A DNA stretch of 44,088 nt, taken from Zoogloea sp. (GTDB lineage: Bacteria; Pseudomonadota; Gammaproteobacteria; Burkholderiales; Rhodocyclaceae). A model generated the notes under the pieces. The model searched no databases. It was not told where the DNA came from and worked only from the letters and a program-made list of their open reading frames with translations. The position numbers and the translations under genes are program-made. The stretch is taken from assembly GCF_017302315.1 (NCBI RefSeq), contig NZ_JAFLDT010000028.1, positions 1-44,088 of the forward strand. Direction: 5' to 3'. This document shows, piece by piece, positions 7,435 to 16,473 of this stretch (the first letter of the stretch is position 1; the number at the start of each line of letters is the position of its first letter).

Positions 7435-8681
7435 CCCCGGTAATAGAACAGGTAGCCCACCCCTATCGCCCCCACCAGCCCCACGGCGTCGGCGATCAGG
7501 CCGCAGGCTACGGCGTAGCGCGTTTTGGTGATGTTGACGCTGCCGAAGTACACCGCCAACACGTAGAAGGTGGTCTCCGTAGAGCCCTGGATGATGGCGG
7601 CGAGGCGGCCCTGGAAGGAGTCGACGCCGTAGGTGCTCATGACGTCCACCATCAGGCCGCGGGCGCCGCTGCCGCTGAGGGTCTTCATCAGCCCCACGGG
7701 CAGGGCCGGGACGAAGTCGGCGTTCATGCCCAGGGCCACGACGACGCTGCCGATGCCGCCCACAAGGTAGTCCATGCAGCCGCTGCTGCGGAACAGGGAG
7801 ATGGCGGCGAGCATGGCGATCAGGTAGGGGATGATCTGCACGGCAACGCCGAAGCCTTCCTTGGCGCCGTCCACGAAGCTCTCGTAGACATCCACACCGC
7901 GCCAGGCGGCGACGCCGACGAAGAGGGCGATCAGCGAGACGATGATGCCGCTGCCGAGCAGGCCGATCATCTGCGCCATCTCGGCCGGCGGCAGCGGGGC
8001 GAGCCAGGCGTACAGCCCGCCCATGAGCAGGGCGAAGCCGCCCAGGAAGCCCAGCACCGGGGCAGACAGCAGGTTGATGCGCTGCCAGGTGGCCACGGCG
8101 ATGAGCCCGGCACAGAAGGATATGAAGGTGCTCAGCAGGGTGGGCAGGAAGATGTCGGCGGCGTTGAAGCCAGTGAGCCCCTGCTGGAGGGCCATGCTCT
8201 GGCGGATGGCGATGACCGAGGTGGGGATCAGGGTGATGCCCGCGGTGTTGAGCACCAGGAACATGATCATCGGGTTACTGGCGGTGTCCTTTGCCGGGTT
8301 GATCTCCTGCAGTTCGCGCATGGCCTTGAGGCCCAGCGGAGTGGCGGCGTTGTCCAGCCCGAGCATGTTGGCGCTGACGTTCATGACGATGCTGCCGCTG
8401 GCGGGATGGCCAGGGGGAATGTCGGGGAAGACGCGCCGGAAGAAGGGCGCCACCAGCCGCCCGAAGAGCTGGATCAGCCCGCCCCGCTCGCCGATCTTCA
8501 TGATGCCCAGCCACAGGCTCATCACCCCGACCAGGCCGATGGCGATGTCGAAGCCGGTCTTGGCGGTGTCGAAGAGGCCGGTGAGCAGGCGCGAGAAGAT
8601 CTGCAGGTCGCCCTGGAGGGTCTGGACCAGGGCGGCGGAGAAGCCGACGAGAACAAGGGCGACCCAGATCCGGTTGAGCAC
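7431..8681 (-). CDS. SpmA/SpmB-type nucleoside-recognition membrane protein
   Basis: The 416-aa protein is a polytopic membrane protein made of two nucleoside-recognition (Gate) domains, corresponding to SpmA (residues about 1-210) and SpmB (about 230-416) fused in one chain. Visible signatures are SANMLGLDNAATPLGLKAM with NPAKDTASNPMIMFL in the first half, and IIQGSTETTFYVLAVYFGSV with KTRYAVACGLIADAVG in the second. Such fused proteins are frequent in non-sporulating proteobacteria, where their function is not established; the domain occurs in transporters. The start codon is GTG (minus-strand 8681) with no clear Shine-Dalgarno. The last codons FYYRG precede a TGA that directly abuts the IS110 remnant, so any native terminator or downstream gene has been lost. 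Confidence 0.88.
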   Translation of the reverse strand: MLNRIWVALVLVGFSAALVQTLQGDLQIFSRLLTGLFDTAKTGFDIAIGLVGVMSLWLGIMKIGERGGLIQLFGRLVAPFFRRVFPDIPPGHPASGSIVMNVSANMLGLDNAATPLGLKAMRELQEINPAKDTASNPMIMFLVLNTAGITLIPTSVIAIRQSMALQQGLTGFNAADIFLPTLLSTFISFCAGLIAVATWQRINLLSAPVLGFLGGFALLMGGLYAWLAPLPPAEMAQMIGLLGSGIIVSLIALFVGVAAWRGVDVYESFVDGAKEGFGVAVQIIPYLIAMLAAISLFRSSGCMDYLVGGIGSVVVALGMNADFVPALPVGLMKTLSGSGARGLMVDVMSTYGVDSFQGRLAAIIQGSTETTFYVLAVYFGSVNITKTRYAVACGLIADAVGLVGAIGVGYLFYYRG

Positions 8682-8764
8682 GATGGGGGTGGGTCAGCCG
8701 CCGTGGGGCGCGCGACCGGGGAAGGATGGAAAGGCTGGAAGTCTATCGGCGCGGCCGGCGGGTG

Positions 8765-9451
8765 TCACCGCCGGGGCAAGCGCCATTCGGCCCGGCGGTG
8801 GGCGAACTCGGCCTGGGGCAGCTGCACCAGCAGCGGCGCCCGGGCGCCGTCCAGCCACAGGGCGATGTCGCGCATGGGCTCAAGGGCCATGGCGGTGCAG
8901 CCGGCGGTGGGGGTGACGGGCGATTCCCACACATGCAGGAAGATGCACGAACCCGCCCCCGGCTCCGGCGGCGTGCAGTTGTGGGCGACGACTGCGCCCA
9001 GTTCATAGCGCCTGTCCTGGCGCAGCATGTCTTCACACGAGGCCCAGTCGCGGGGCCGCGCCGACCCATCGACGATGCGGTTGTAGTGGGTCGAGGCCGG
9101 GTCGTCCACACACTTCAGATCCGGCCGGGCGCGGTGGTACGGCAGGCGTGGCGGTGCCGGCAGTGCGCTTGCTTCCGCGTAGCCGAACAGGGCGGTGATG
9201 GCGAACACGCCCGCCGGCGCCCGGCCATCGCCCTCACGTTTTTCAAGCCCGCCAGCGGTGGGATGCAGGCCACGCCCCCAGGCCATGCCACTACGCCCCA
9301 GGGCAACGGGTATTTCAGCGCCAACGGGCTGCCAAGCGTCTCCCGCCCGCCGTTCAAAGCACTGCAAGTGCCCGGACGGGGCATCCCAGCCTGGCGAGAG
9401 GCACAGCAGCAGCTGGGTGGTGGCGGGGGGAAGCATGGGGTGGGATGTCAT
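8765..9451 (-). CDS. L,D-transpeptidase-like (YkuD-type) protein
   Basis: The 228-aa product, read from ATG at minus-strand 9451, contains a motif set typical of small L,D-transpeptidase-fold proteins: VALGRSGMAWGRGLH near residue 50, KREGDGRAPAGVFAITALFGYA near residue 73, and IFLHVWESPVTPTAGCTAM, the HxxxSxGC-type catalytic segment with its nucleophilic cysteine. Such proteins crosslink or modify peptidoglycan, or are uncharacterised relatives; the exact substrate cannot be told. The frame remains open upstream to 9709 across the kdp promoter, so the true start is uncertain, and there is no strong ribosome site at 9451. A signal peptide is not obvious from this start. It lies upstream of, and in the same direction as, the SpmA/B gene (83-base gap). 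Confidence 0.75.
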   Translation of the reverse strand: MTSHPMLPPATTQLLLCLSPGWDAPSGHLQCFERRAGDAWQPVGAEIPVALGRSGMAWGRGLHPTAGGLEKREGDGRAPAGVFAITALFGYAEASALPAPPRLPYHRARPDLKCVDDPASTHYNRIVDGSARPRDWASCEDMLRQDRRYELGAVVAHNCTPPEPGAGSCIFLHVWESPVTPTAGCTAMALEPMRDIALWLDGARAPLLVQLPQAEFAHRRAEWRLPRR

Positions 9452-9523
9452 GGCGGATGCTCGGGCTGATGCACCGGCGTGGGCCCGGCGGCCGCCGCAT
9501 TTTCTCGCGACAGCGCCCATTTT

Positions 9524-9540
9524 TATAAGTCCTTTATCCG
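9524..9540 (+). promoter_or_regulatory. Putative KdpE operator upstream of the kdp operon
   Basis: TTTATA (9524-9529), five bases, then TTTATC (9535-9540) form a T-rich direct repeat with an 11-bp period, about one helical turn. From memory, the Escherichia coli KdpE site upstream of kdpFABC is also a TTTATA-type direct repeat in a T-rich context followed by C-rich sequence, as here. A KdpE homologue is encoded at 21422. No good sigma70 -35/-10 pair follows, consistent with an activator-dependent promoter. Confidence 0.5.
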
Positions 9541-9571
9541 CCCTCCTTCCCTTTTTCGAATTTTTTGATGG

Positions 9572-9606
9572 CCCCTTCCCTAGCATGAAGGGGTCGAATA
9601 GTTCGA
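9572..9606 (+). promoter_or_regulatory. Two inverted repeats in the kdp leader
   Basis: CCCCTTC (9572-9578) pairs with GAAGGGG (9587-9593) across an 8-base loop, followed directly by the palindrome TCGAAtagTTCGA (9594-9606). Both lie between the KdpE-like site and the first small gene. They may be a leader hairpin or a second operator; nothing decides between these. Confidence 0.35.
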
Positions 9607-9622
9607 TCCGAAAGGGAAATTC

Positions 9623-9715
9623 ATGGATCTCGTTTATCTCGCCATCACCGCTGCTTTTCTGGCACTGGTGATCGGTCTCGCGCTTGGATGTGACCGTCTG
9701 GGAGGCCAAAAATGA
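9623..9715 (+). CDS. 30-aa single-span membrane peptide preceding kdpF
   Basis: ATG 9623 opens a 30-codon gene encoding [20 protein letters not shown] then [10 protein letters not shown]. It is one hydrophobic helix with a short basic tail containing a cysteine. An AAAGGGAAA ribosome site lies just upstream. Its TGA overlaps the kdpF start as ATGA (9712-9715), so the two are translationally coupled. Short peptides of this shape precede kdpF in other proteobacteria, to my recollection, but no function is known. It may stabilise the Kdp complex as KdpF does; that is inference. Confidence 0.7.
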   Translation: MDLVYLAITAAFLALVIGLALGCDRLGGQK

Positions 9716-9804
9716 GCTGGCCTTATGTCGTCGGCGCCATCTCGGCCGCCGCGCTGCTCGTCTATCTGCTGGTGGCGCTTCTCAAACCGGAGGACTTTTC
9801 ATGA
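9712..9804 (+). CDS. kdpF: KdpF, small subunit of the K+-transporting ATPase
   Basis: A 30-aa peptide, [20 protein letters not shown] followed by [10 protein letters not shown], forming one transmembrane helix and ending in the typical KdpF tail with an L-(x)n-PEDF motif. KdpF is a non-essential stabilising subunit of the KdpFABC complex in the inner membrane. It overlaps the preceding peptide gene and the kdpA start (ATGA at both junctions), so the first three genes are tightly coupled. Confidence 0.9.
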   Translation: MSWPYVVGAISAAALLVYLLVALLKPEDFS

Positions 9805-11597
9805 CCTCCCATGCCTGGCTTCTTCTGGGGACTTTCCTGGCCGTATTGCTGTTGTCGGCCAAACCCCTCGGTCACTACATTGCCTACGTCATGGAGGGGC
9901 GCTTCCGCGGCGGGCAACGGGTTGAAAACATCCTGTATCGCCTGACCGGCGTGAAGGCCGACGAGGAGATGAGCGGCTTGCGCTATGCGCTGGCCCTTCT
10001 CCTGTTCAATGCCCTGGGTGTGGTGGCGGTCTACGCCCTGCAGCGTTTCCAGGCTGAGCTGCCCTTCAATCCGCAGCAGATGGGCGCCGTCACGCCGGAT
10101 TCGGCCTTCAATACGGCCATCAGCTTCGTAACCAATACGAACTGGCAAGGCTATGCGGGCGAGTCGACCATGGGCTACCTGGTCCAGATGCTCGGCCTGA
10201 CCGTGCAGAACTTCCTCTCTGCGGCAACAGGCATCGTCGTGGTGATTGCGCTGATCCGCGGCATCGCCCGTCACAGCGCCTCCACGCTCGGGAACGCCTG
10301 GGTGGATCTGACCCGGGCCACGCTGTACCTGCTGTTGCCGCTGTCCTTCCTGATGGCCGTGTTGCTGGTCGGCCAGGGGGTGATCCAGAACTTCGATGCC
10401 TATCGCGACGTGACGACAGTGGAAATCACCCGTTACGACGCGCCACGCCTCGACGCGGACGGGCAAGCCCTCAAGGACGATACGGGCGCGCCCCTCACCA
10501 CGGCCGCCGAAACCCGCACCCAGACCCTGGCCATGGGGCCGGTGGCGTCCCAGGAAGCCATCAAGATGCTCGGCACCAACGGTGGCGGCTTCTTCAATGC
10601 CAATTCGGCCCACCCCTTCGAGAACCCCACGCCGCTCACCAATTTCATCCAGATGCTGGCGATCTTCCTGATCCCGGCCGCCCTGTGCGTGTCCTTCGGG
10701 CGGATGGTGGGCGATGAACGCCAGGGCTGGGCCGTACTCTCCGCCATGACCCTGATGTTCGTGTTCATGGCCTGGGCTGCCATGCACTTTGAGCAGCAGG
10801 GCAATCCGCTTGTGGCCGCGCTGGGCGTGGATCAGGGCGTCAGCACGCTGCAGTCGGGGGGCAACATGGAAGGCAAGGAGACCCGCTTCGGCATCGCCAG
10901 CTCGGCGCTCTTCGCGACGATCACCACGGCGGCCTCCTGCGGCGCGGTCAATGCCATGCACGACTCGTTCACGCCCCTCGGTGGCCTGGTGCCCCTGGCC
11001 AACATGCAGCTTGGCGAAGTGGTGTTTGGCGGCGTCGGCACGGGCCTCTACGGCATGCTGGTGTTTGCCATCCTGGCGGTCTTCATTGCCGGCCTGATGA
11101 TCGGCCGTACCCCGGAGTATCTGGGCAAGAAGATCGAGGCCTACGAGATGAAGATGAGCTCCATCGCCATTCTCGTCACGCCCTTGCTGGTGCTGCTGGG
11201 CACGGCCATCGCGGTGATGAGCGAGGCAGGCCGCGCGGGCATCGCCAATCCGGGTGCCCATGGCTTCTCCGAGATCCTCTACGCCCTCACTTCGGCGGCC
11301 AACAACAATGGCAGTGCCTTCGCCGGCCTGTCCGCGAACACCCCTTTCTACAACGTGCTGCTGGGTATCGCCATGTGGTTCGGGCGATTCGGGGTGATCG
11401 TGCCGGTACTCGCGATGGCGGGTTCCCTTGCCGCCAAGAAGCGGATTCCGGCGGGTGCCGGAACGATGCCAACCCACGGCCCGCTATTTGTCACCCTGCT
11501 GATCGGCACGGTGTTGCTGGTGGGCTTGCTCAACTATGTCCCTTCCCTGGCTCTGGGGCCGGTGATCGAGCACCTGGTGCTGTGGATGGCGGCCTGA
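9801..11597 (+). CDS. kdpA: KdpA, K+-binding and translocating subunit
   Basis: The 598-aa inner-membrane protein resembles a potassium channel of the SKT superfamily and binds K+ for the Kdp P-type ATPase. Recognisable segments are [20 protein letters not shown], the selectivity-filter loop [20 protein letters not shown] (around residue 255-275), and [20 protein letters not shown] near residue 500. Ten or so membrane helices are evident. The start at ATG 9801 overlaps the kdpF stop. The open frame upstream (from 9684) is out of place with respect to KdpA homologues. The length is slightly above the Escherichia coli protein (557 aa). kdpB follows ten bases after its stop. Confidence 0.97.
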   Translation: MTSHAWLLLGTFLAVLLLSAKPLGHYIAYVMEGRFRGGQRVENILYRLTGVKADEEMSGLRYALALLLFNALGVVAVYALQRFQAELPFNPQQMGAVTPDSAFNTAISFVTNTNWQGYAGESTMGYLVQMLGLTVQNFLSAATGIVVVIALIRGIARHSASTLGNAWVDLTRATLYLLLPLSFLMAVLLVGQGVIQNFDAYRDVTTVEITRYDAPRLDADGQALKDDTGAPLTTAAETRTQTLAMGPVASQEAIKMLGTNGGGFFNANSAHPFENPTPLTNFIQMLAIFLIPAALCVSFGRMVGDERQGWAVLSAMTLMFVFMAWAAMHFEQQGNPLVAALGVDQGVSTLQSGGNMEGKETRFGIASSALFATITTAASCGAVNAMHDSFTPLGGLVPLANMQLGEVVFGGVGTGLYGMLVFAILAVFIAGLMIGRTPEYLGKKIEAYEMKMSSIAILVTPLLVLLGTAIAVMSEAGRAGIANPGAHGFSEILYALTSAANNNGSAFAGLSANTPFYNVLLGIAMWFGRFGVIVPVLAMAGSLAAKKRIPAGAGTMPTHGPLFVTLLIGTVLLVGLLNYVPSLALGPVIEHLVLWMAA

Positions 11598-11607
11598 GGA
11601 GAAAGAC

Positions 11608-13686
11608 ATGAACAAGAAGACCTTTACTCTGTTTGACCCTGCCCTGGTCGTACCGGCGCTGCGCGAAGCCTTCCGCAAGCTCAGCCCGGCGGTGCAGTGG
11701 CGCAACCCCGTGATGTTCGTGGTGTACGTGGGCAGCATCCTGACCACCCTGCTGGCCATCCAGGCGCTGGGGGGCGAAGGTGAAGCGCCGGCCGCCTTCG
11801 TTGTCGCCATCACGGTGTGGCTGTGGTTCACGGTGCTGTTTGCCAATTTTGCGGAAGCGCTGGCCGAGGGCCGCAGCAAGGCCCAGGCCGCGTCGCTGCG
11901 CGGGCTCAAGAAGGAGACCTGGGCGAAGAAGCTGCAGGCGCCCCACTACGGTGCCCCCTGGCAGCTGGTGCAGGGCGGCGATCTGCGCAAGGGCGACCTT
12001 GTCGTGGTCGAGGCCGGCGACATCGGTCAGTCGGTCATTCCCGCCGACGGCGAAGTCATCGAGGGCGTGGCCTCGGTGGACGAATCGGCCATCACCGGCG
12101 AATCCGCTCCCGTCATCCGCGAGTCAGGCGGCGACTTCTCGGCAGTGACGGGCGGCACCCGCGTGCTGTCGGACTGGATCGTCGTGCGTGTCACCGCCAA
12201 CCCCGGTGAGACCTTCGTCGATCGCATGATCGCCATGGTGGAAAACGCCAAGCGCCAGAAGACGCCCAACGAGATCGCGCTGACCATCCTGCTGGTGGCC
12301 CTGACCATCGTCTTCCTGGGCGTCACGGTGACGCTGCTGCCCTTCTCCCTGTTCAGCGTGGACGTATCCGGCGCCGGCAAGCCGGTCGGCATCACGGTGC
12401 TGGTGGCCCTGCTGGTGTGCCTGATCCCCACCACCATCGCGGGCCTGCTGTCAGCCATCGGCGTGGCCGGCATGAGCCGCATGATGCAGGCCAACGTGAT
12501 CGCCACGTCGGGCAGGGCCGTGGAGGCAGCGGGCGACGTGGATGTGCTGCTGATGGACAAGACCGGCACGATCACCCTCGGCAACCGCCAGGCCTCGGCC
12601 TTTCTGCCGGCGGACGGCATCAGCGATGGGGAACTGGCCGATGCGGCCCAGCTCGCCTCCCTCGCCGATGAAACCCCCGAGGGCCGCAGCGTCGTCGTGC
12701 TCGCCAAACATAAATACGCGCTGCGCGAACGCGACATCCAGGCGATGGATGCCCACTTCATTCATTTTTCGGCCCAGACACGCATGAGTGGTGTGGATAT
12801 CGGCACCCGACAGATCCGCAAGGGTGCCGCTGACGCGATCCACCGCCATGTGGAACGCCTCGGCGGGAGCTTCCCGGCCTCGGTCAGTGCCCGGGTCGAC
12901 GAGGTGGCGCGCCGCGGCAGCACACCGCTGGTGGTGTCCGAGGGGAAGCGCGTGCTCGGGGTGATCGAGCTCAAGGACATCGTCAAGGGCGGCATCAAGG
13001 AGCGCTTTGCCGAACTGCGCCGGATGGGCATCAAGACCGTGATGGTGACGGGCGACAACCGCGTGACGGCCGCCGCCATCGCCGCCGAAGCCGGGGTGGA
13101 CGACTTTCTGTCGGAAGCCACACCGGAGGCCAAGCTGGCATTGATCCGCCAGTACCAGGCCGAAGGCCGCCTGGTGGCGATGACCGGCGACGGCACCAAC
13201 GATGCCCCGGCGCTGGCCCAGGCCGATGTGGCGGTCGCCATGAACACCGGCACCCAGGCCGCCAAGGAGGCCGGCAACATGGTGGACCTGGACTCCAACC
13301 CCACCAAGCTCATCGAGGTGGTGGAGACCGGCAAGCAGATGCTGATGACGCGCGGCTCGCTGACCACCTTCAGCATTGCCAACGACATCGCCAAGTATTT
13401 CGCCATCATCCCGGCCGCCTTCGTCGGCACCTATCCCCAGCTGGCGGCCCTCAACGTGATGGGGCTCAGCAGCCCGGGGTCGGCCATCCTCTCGGCGGTG
13501 ATCTTCAATGCGCTGATCATCGTGTTCCTGATCCCCCTGGCACTCAAGGGCGTGCCCTATCGCCCTGTCGGGGCCGCCACGCTGCTACGTCGCAATCTGG
13601 CCATCTATGGCCTCGGCGGAATCCTGGTGCCCTTCGTCGGGATCAAGCTGATTGACCTCATCCTGGCCGCCACCGGCATGGCCTGA
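11608..13686 (+). CDS. kdpB: KdpB, P-type ATPase subunit of the Kdp system
   Basis: The 692-aa catalytic subunit hydrolyses ATP to power K+ uptake. It shows the P-type ATPase landmarks in order: [14 protein letters not shown] (A-domain TGES), the phosphorylated Asp317 in [13 protein letters not shown], the nucleotide-binding [29 protein letters not shown], and the hinge [17 protein letters not shown]. Seven or so membrane helices surround these. GGAGA four bases upstream of the AC before ATG 11608 is the ribosome site. All catalytic residues are present, and the length matches the family. Confidence 0.98.
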   Translation: MNKKTFTLFDPALVVPALREAFRKLSPAVQWRNPVMFVVYVGSILTTLLAIQALGGEGEAPAAFVVAITVWLWFTVLFANFAEALAEGRSKAQAASLRGLKKETWAKKLQAPHYGAPWQLVQGGDLRKGDLVVVEAGDIGQSVIPADGEVIEGVASVDESAITGESAPVIRESGGDFSAVTGGTRVLSDWIVVRVTANPGETFVDRMIAMVENAKRQKTPNEIALTILLVALTIVFLGVTVTLLPFSLFSVDVSGAGKPVGITVLVALLVCLIPTTIAGLLSAIGVAGMSRMMQANVIATSGRAVEAAGDVDVLLMDKTGTITLGNRQASAFLPADGISDGELADAAQLASLADETPEGRSVVVLAKHKYALRERDIQAMDAHFIHFSAQTRMSGVDIGTRQIRKGAADAIHRHVERLGGSFPASVSARVDEVARRGSTPLVVSEGKRVLGVIELKDIVKGGIKERFAELRRMGIKTVMVTGDNRVTAAAIAAEAGVDDFLSEATPEAKLALIRQYQAEGRLVAMTGDGTNDAPALAQADVAVAMNTGTQAAKEAGNMVDLDSNPTKLIEVVETGKQMLMTRGSLTTFSIANDIAKYFAIIPAAFVGTYPQLAALNVMGLSSPGSAILSAVIFNALIIVFLIPLALKGVPYRPVGAATLLRRNLAIYGLGGILVPFVGIKLIDLILAATGMA

Positions 13687-13702
13687 ACCTGGAGACATGA
13701 CC

Positions 13703-14278
13703 ATGAAAACCCTCTTGCGTCCCGCCCTCAGCCTGTTCGTGCTGCTCAGCGCCATCACCGGTCTTGCCTATCCCCTGGCCGTCACCGGCATTGCCGGGGC
13801 AGTCTTCCCGGAACAGGCCGCCGGCAGCCTGATCCTCCAGGATGGCAAGCCCGTCGGATCGAGCCTGATCGGCCAGAACTTCAGTGACCCGAAGCACTTC
13901 TGGGGGCGCCCTTCCGCCACCGCCCCGCAGCCCTACAACGCAGCGGCGTCGTCCGGCTCCAACCAGGGCCCTCTCAACCCGGCCCTGGTGGACGCGGTGA
14001 AGGGCCGTGTCGAGGCACTGCGCGCCGCAGACCCGGGCAATACGGCGCCGATACCCGCGGACCTGGTGAGTGCATCCGCAAGCGGTCTCGACCCCCACAT
14101 CAGTCCGGCCGCCGCCCTGTGGCAGGCGGGACGGGTAGCGAAAGCGCGTGGCCTGCCGGAGGCGCAGATCACGGCGCTGGTCGATGCCCATACCGAGGGT
14201 CGCCAGTGGGGGCTGCTCGGCGAAGCGCGGGTCAACGTACTGAAGCTCAACCTGGCGCTGGATGCGCTGAAGAACTGA
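13703..14278 (+). CDS. kdpC: KdpC, accessory subunit of the Kdp ATPase
   Basis: The 191-aa protein has one N-terminal membrane anchor ([20 protein letters not shown]) and a periplasmic domain. It carries the family motifs [32 protein letters not shown] and [17 protein letters not shown]. KdpC stabilises the KdpFABC complex and is proposed to aid K+ loading. ATG 13703 is preferred over ATG 13697 because GGAG at 13691-13694 is 8 bases from 13703 but only 2 from 13697. It starts 16 bases after the kdpB stop. Confidence 0.96.
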   Translation: MKTLLRPALSLFVLLSAITGLAYPLAVTGIAGAVFPEQAAGSLILQDGKPVGSSLIGQNFSDPKHFWGRPSATAPQPYNAAASSGSNQGPLNPALVDAVKGRVEALRAADPGNTAPIPADLVSASASGLDPHISPAAALWQAGRVAKARGLPEAQITALVDAHTEGRQWGLLGEARVNVLKLNLALDALKN

Positions 14279-14298
14279 ATCCGGAGTCACGAAGAAAC

Positions 14299-15168
14299 AT
14301 GTCGAATACGATCCAACGCCTTGCCGTGCTGGCCCTGGCCGCCACCACTTTCCACTCCCCCGCCCACGCGCAGCAGGACGCGGAAGGGGCCCCCTCCCCG
14401 TCCTCGCTGACGGCCAATGCGGGGCTCTTCAGCAGCTACCGCTTCCGCGGGCTTGATCAGACCTTTGGCAAGCCGGCCGTGCAGGGTGGATTCGATTACA
14501 CCCACGCATCCGGGCTGTACGCCGGCAACTGGAACTCCAATGTGAGCAGCGGCGCGGGCTATCCGGAGGGCAGCCTGGAGATGGACTTCTATGCCGGCTA
14601 CAAGACCCGCGTGGGCGATGTCGGCCTGGATATGGGTGCGCTGTATTACCACTACCCCGGGACGCGGCTGGAGAACGCCTTTGCTGGCGTCAATCGACGC
14701 CACCCGGGCAAGGCCGCCAACGGCGGGGTCAATAACGGCGAGCTTTACCTCGCGGGGACATGGCGCTTCCTGACCCTGAAGTACTCGCATGCCGTCACGG
14801 ACTATTTCTCGATGCCGGGCACCCGGGGAAGCGGCTACGTGGATCTCTCGGCCGCCCACGACCTGGGCAATGGCTATGTGCTCGGCGCACATGTCGGGCA
14901 CCTGCTGCTGCGCGACTTCTCCTATCGCAATGCCGACGGATCGACCTACGACGGCCGTTACTCGGATTGGCGCGTCGGCGTCACCAAGGACATATCCGGC
15001 TGGATGGTGGGCGCCAGCTACGTGGACAGCGACGCTCAGGGACGCTGTGCCAATGGCGAGTTCTACTGTTTCAGCAGCAGCCTGCGCAGTGATGGCAGCG
15101 GGAGCGGTTCGCGCAGCCGCGATGCGGGCCGGGCGGTGATCGTCCTCTCGATCAGTCGAAGCTTCTGA
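14299..15168 (+). CDS. TIGR02001-type outer-membrane porin-like protein
   Basis: The 289-aa protein starts with a signal peptide (MSNTIQRLAVLALAATTFHS, cleavage probable after AHA) and continues with alternating aromatic strands. SLTANAGLFSSYRFRGLDQT opens the mature barrel and is characteristic of the TorF/TIGR02001 (Gcw_chp) family. The C-terminus ends ISRSF with the terminal phenylalanine typical of outer-membrane barrels. The family is thought to form porins, but substrates are not established. It follows kdpC by 20 bases and is probably in the same transcript, so it might admit K+ or another cation across the outer membrane; that is inference. Confidence 0.85.
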   Translation: MSNTIQRLAVLALAATTFHSPAHAQQDAEGAPSPSSLTANAGLFSSYRFRGLDQTFGKPAVQGGFDYTHASGLYAGNWNSNVSSGAGYPEGSLEMDFYAGYKTRVGDVGLDMGALYYHYPGTRLENAFAGVNRRHPGKAANGGVNNGELYLAGTWRFLTLKYSHAVTDYFSMPGTRGSGYVDLSAAHDLGNGYVLGAHVGHLLLRDFSYRNADGSTYDGRYSDWRVGVTKDISGWMVGASYVDSDAQGRCANGEFYCFSSSLRSDGSGSGSRSRDAGRAVIVLSISRSF

Positions 15169-15189
15169 GCGGGTGTGGAGGAAATGACC

Positions 15190-15654
15190 ATGATCTCGAT
15201 TGCCGACATCCTGCTTCCGGAAGACATTCTGCTTGATCTGGAGGTCAGCGGCGCCGCAGGGCTTTTCGATGAGGTGGGCCAGACCATGCAGCGCTGGCAC
15301 GGGCTGCCCCGTGTGGTGGTTGCCGAGGCACTGGCGCAACGGGAGGCCTTTGGTTCCACAGCGCTCGGCCTGGGGGTGGCGATTCCCCACGGTCGAATCA
15401 AGGGGCTGAACCAGAGCCACGCAGCTTACGTGAGGCCCCGACGTCCCATGCCCTTCCAGTCACCCGATGGCAAGCCCGTGTCGGACTTCATCGTGCTCGT
15501 TCTTCCCGAGCGCGCCACGGACACACACCTGGGGATTCTCGCCAGTGTATCCAGCCTCTTCACCGACCCACGCTTTCGCGATGCGCTGCACGCCTGCGAT
15601 GACCCCTACGCAATCCAGGCGCTGTTCCGGTCCTGGCTGGCGGCCGCAGCGTGA
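15190..15654 (+). CDS. PtsN-like EIIA(Ntr) protein inside the kdp locus
   Basis: The 154-aa protein is a PTS EIIA type-2 domain: MISIADILLPEDILLDLEVS at the start, then ALGLGVAIPHGRIKG with the phosphorylatable His67, and FIVLVLPERATDTHLGILAS. EIIA(Ntr) transfers a regulatory phosphate from NPr and, in Escherichia coli, its unphosphorylated form binds KdpD and TrkA to adjust K+ uptake (established for that organism). Its position between kdpC and kdpD suggests a dedicated copy for Kdp control. Start choice: GGAGGA at 15177-15182 is seven bases from ATG 15190; GTG 15175 and ATG 15184 are too close to it. No NPr or EI gene is nearby. Confidence 0.85.
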   Translation: MISIADILLPEDILLDLEVSGAAGLFDEVGQTMQRWHGLPRVVVAEALAQREAFGSTALGLGVAIPHGRIKGLNQSHAAYVRPRRPMPFQSPDGKPVSDFIVLVLPERATDTHLGILASVSSLFTDPRFRDALHACDDPYAIQALFRSWLAAAA

Positions 15655-16473
15655 ATGGAGCATCAGGACATGGATGCAGCACCATCGCTCAACGCGCTCG
15701 GCAGGGAACAGGCCCGGGTTCTTGCCGAAGCGCTTCCCTATATCCACGCGTACCACGGCAAGACCTTTGTCATCGATTATGAGCGCAGCATCGCCGGACG
15801 GCCTGTTGCGTGGAACAGCATGGGGCGCGATCTGGCCTTGCTCAGCCTCATCGGGCTTCGGCTGATTGTCGTTCACCGAGGTGGTGCGCTCAACGCGGAA
15901 CTGGTCAGCTTGATCAATCGCCATGGTGGCCGGGCAGTCGGCCTTACCGGTGTGGATGGTGGCTTCCTGAAGCTGGGTGCAGCGCCCATGCGGGAGCACT
16001 GCCCCGCTGGCATCGAAATTACCGGGGTCGACGCCACACTGCTCCAGATGCACTTCGCCAGGGGCTTCCTGCCTGTCATTCGTCCTTTGGCGTCAGCACC
16101 GGATGGCCAGGTGTGTCCCGTCGATGGGGGGCAGGTGGCAGCGGCCATCGCTGCGCACCTGAGGGCTTCAAAGCTGATCATCATGCGGGACTCGGCAGGC
16201 CTTGAAGACGCCGAAGGGCACGTCGTTCATCGCCTGTCAGCCGCCGAAGCAGAGGCGCTGGGAGCCGATCACAGCAACGCGAATTTCGTTCGCGCGCTGC
16301 GATCGGGTGTAGGGGCTGTGCATGTCGTCGACGCACGGCGTCCCGATGTGCTGCTGCTTGAAGTACTGACCTGCGAAAGCCGGGGTAGCTTGGTTCTGCC
16401 AGACGGCATTGCCGGAGTGGTCGCCAGGAGTGCGCAATATCTGTCACCCGATGAGAGAGGAGATGAAACGTGA
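15655..16473 (+). CDS. Degenerate acetylglutamate-kinase-like protein
   Basis: The 272-aa protein aligns by eye with ArgB along its length (LINRHGGRAVGLTGVDGGF, HFARGFLPVIRPL, VHRLSAAEAEAL, GVGAVHVVDARRPDVLLLEV) but has lost the catalytic parts. The N-terminal KYGGNAM lysine motif reads FVIDYERSIAG. VVHGGG reads VVHRGG. About 45 residues that include the acetylglutamate-binding RVTD motif are missing after residue 78. The catalytic N-x-D segment reads PVDGGQV, and the GGMxxK lysine loop reads SNANFVRAL. It is therefore unlikely to be a kinase; a regulatory or nucleotide-sensing role in the kdp locus is inference. It starts directly at the ptsN-like stop (TGA-ATG) and its own stop overlaps the next start (GTGA). 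Confidence 0.75.
   Translation: MEHQDMDAAPSLNALGREQARVLAEALPYIHAYHGKTFVIDYERSIAGRPVAWNSMGRDLALLSLIGLRLIVVHRGGALNAELVSLINRHGGRAVGLTGVDGGFLKLGAAPMREHCPAGIEITGVDATLLQMHFARGFLPVIRPLASAPDGQVCPVDGGQVAAAIAAHLRASKLIIMRDSAGLEDAEGHVVHRLSAAEAEALGADHSNANFVRALRSGVGAVHVVDARRPDVLLLEVLTCESRGSLVLPDGIAGVVARSAQYLSPDERGDET

Noticed and set aside
9762-11477. A 571-codon open frame antisense to kdpA
   Set aside because: It is a high-GC shadow; its His/Gly/Arg/Gln-rich translation is the mirror of KdpA codon bias.
13652-13702. Upstream start for KdpC, including ATG 13697
   Set aside because: The Shine-Dalgarno GGAG is too close to 13697, and the family starts at the membrane anchor MKTLL at 13703.
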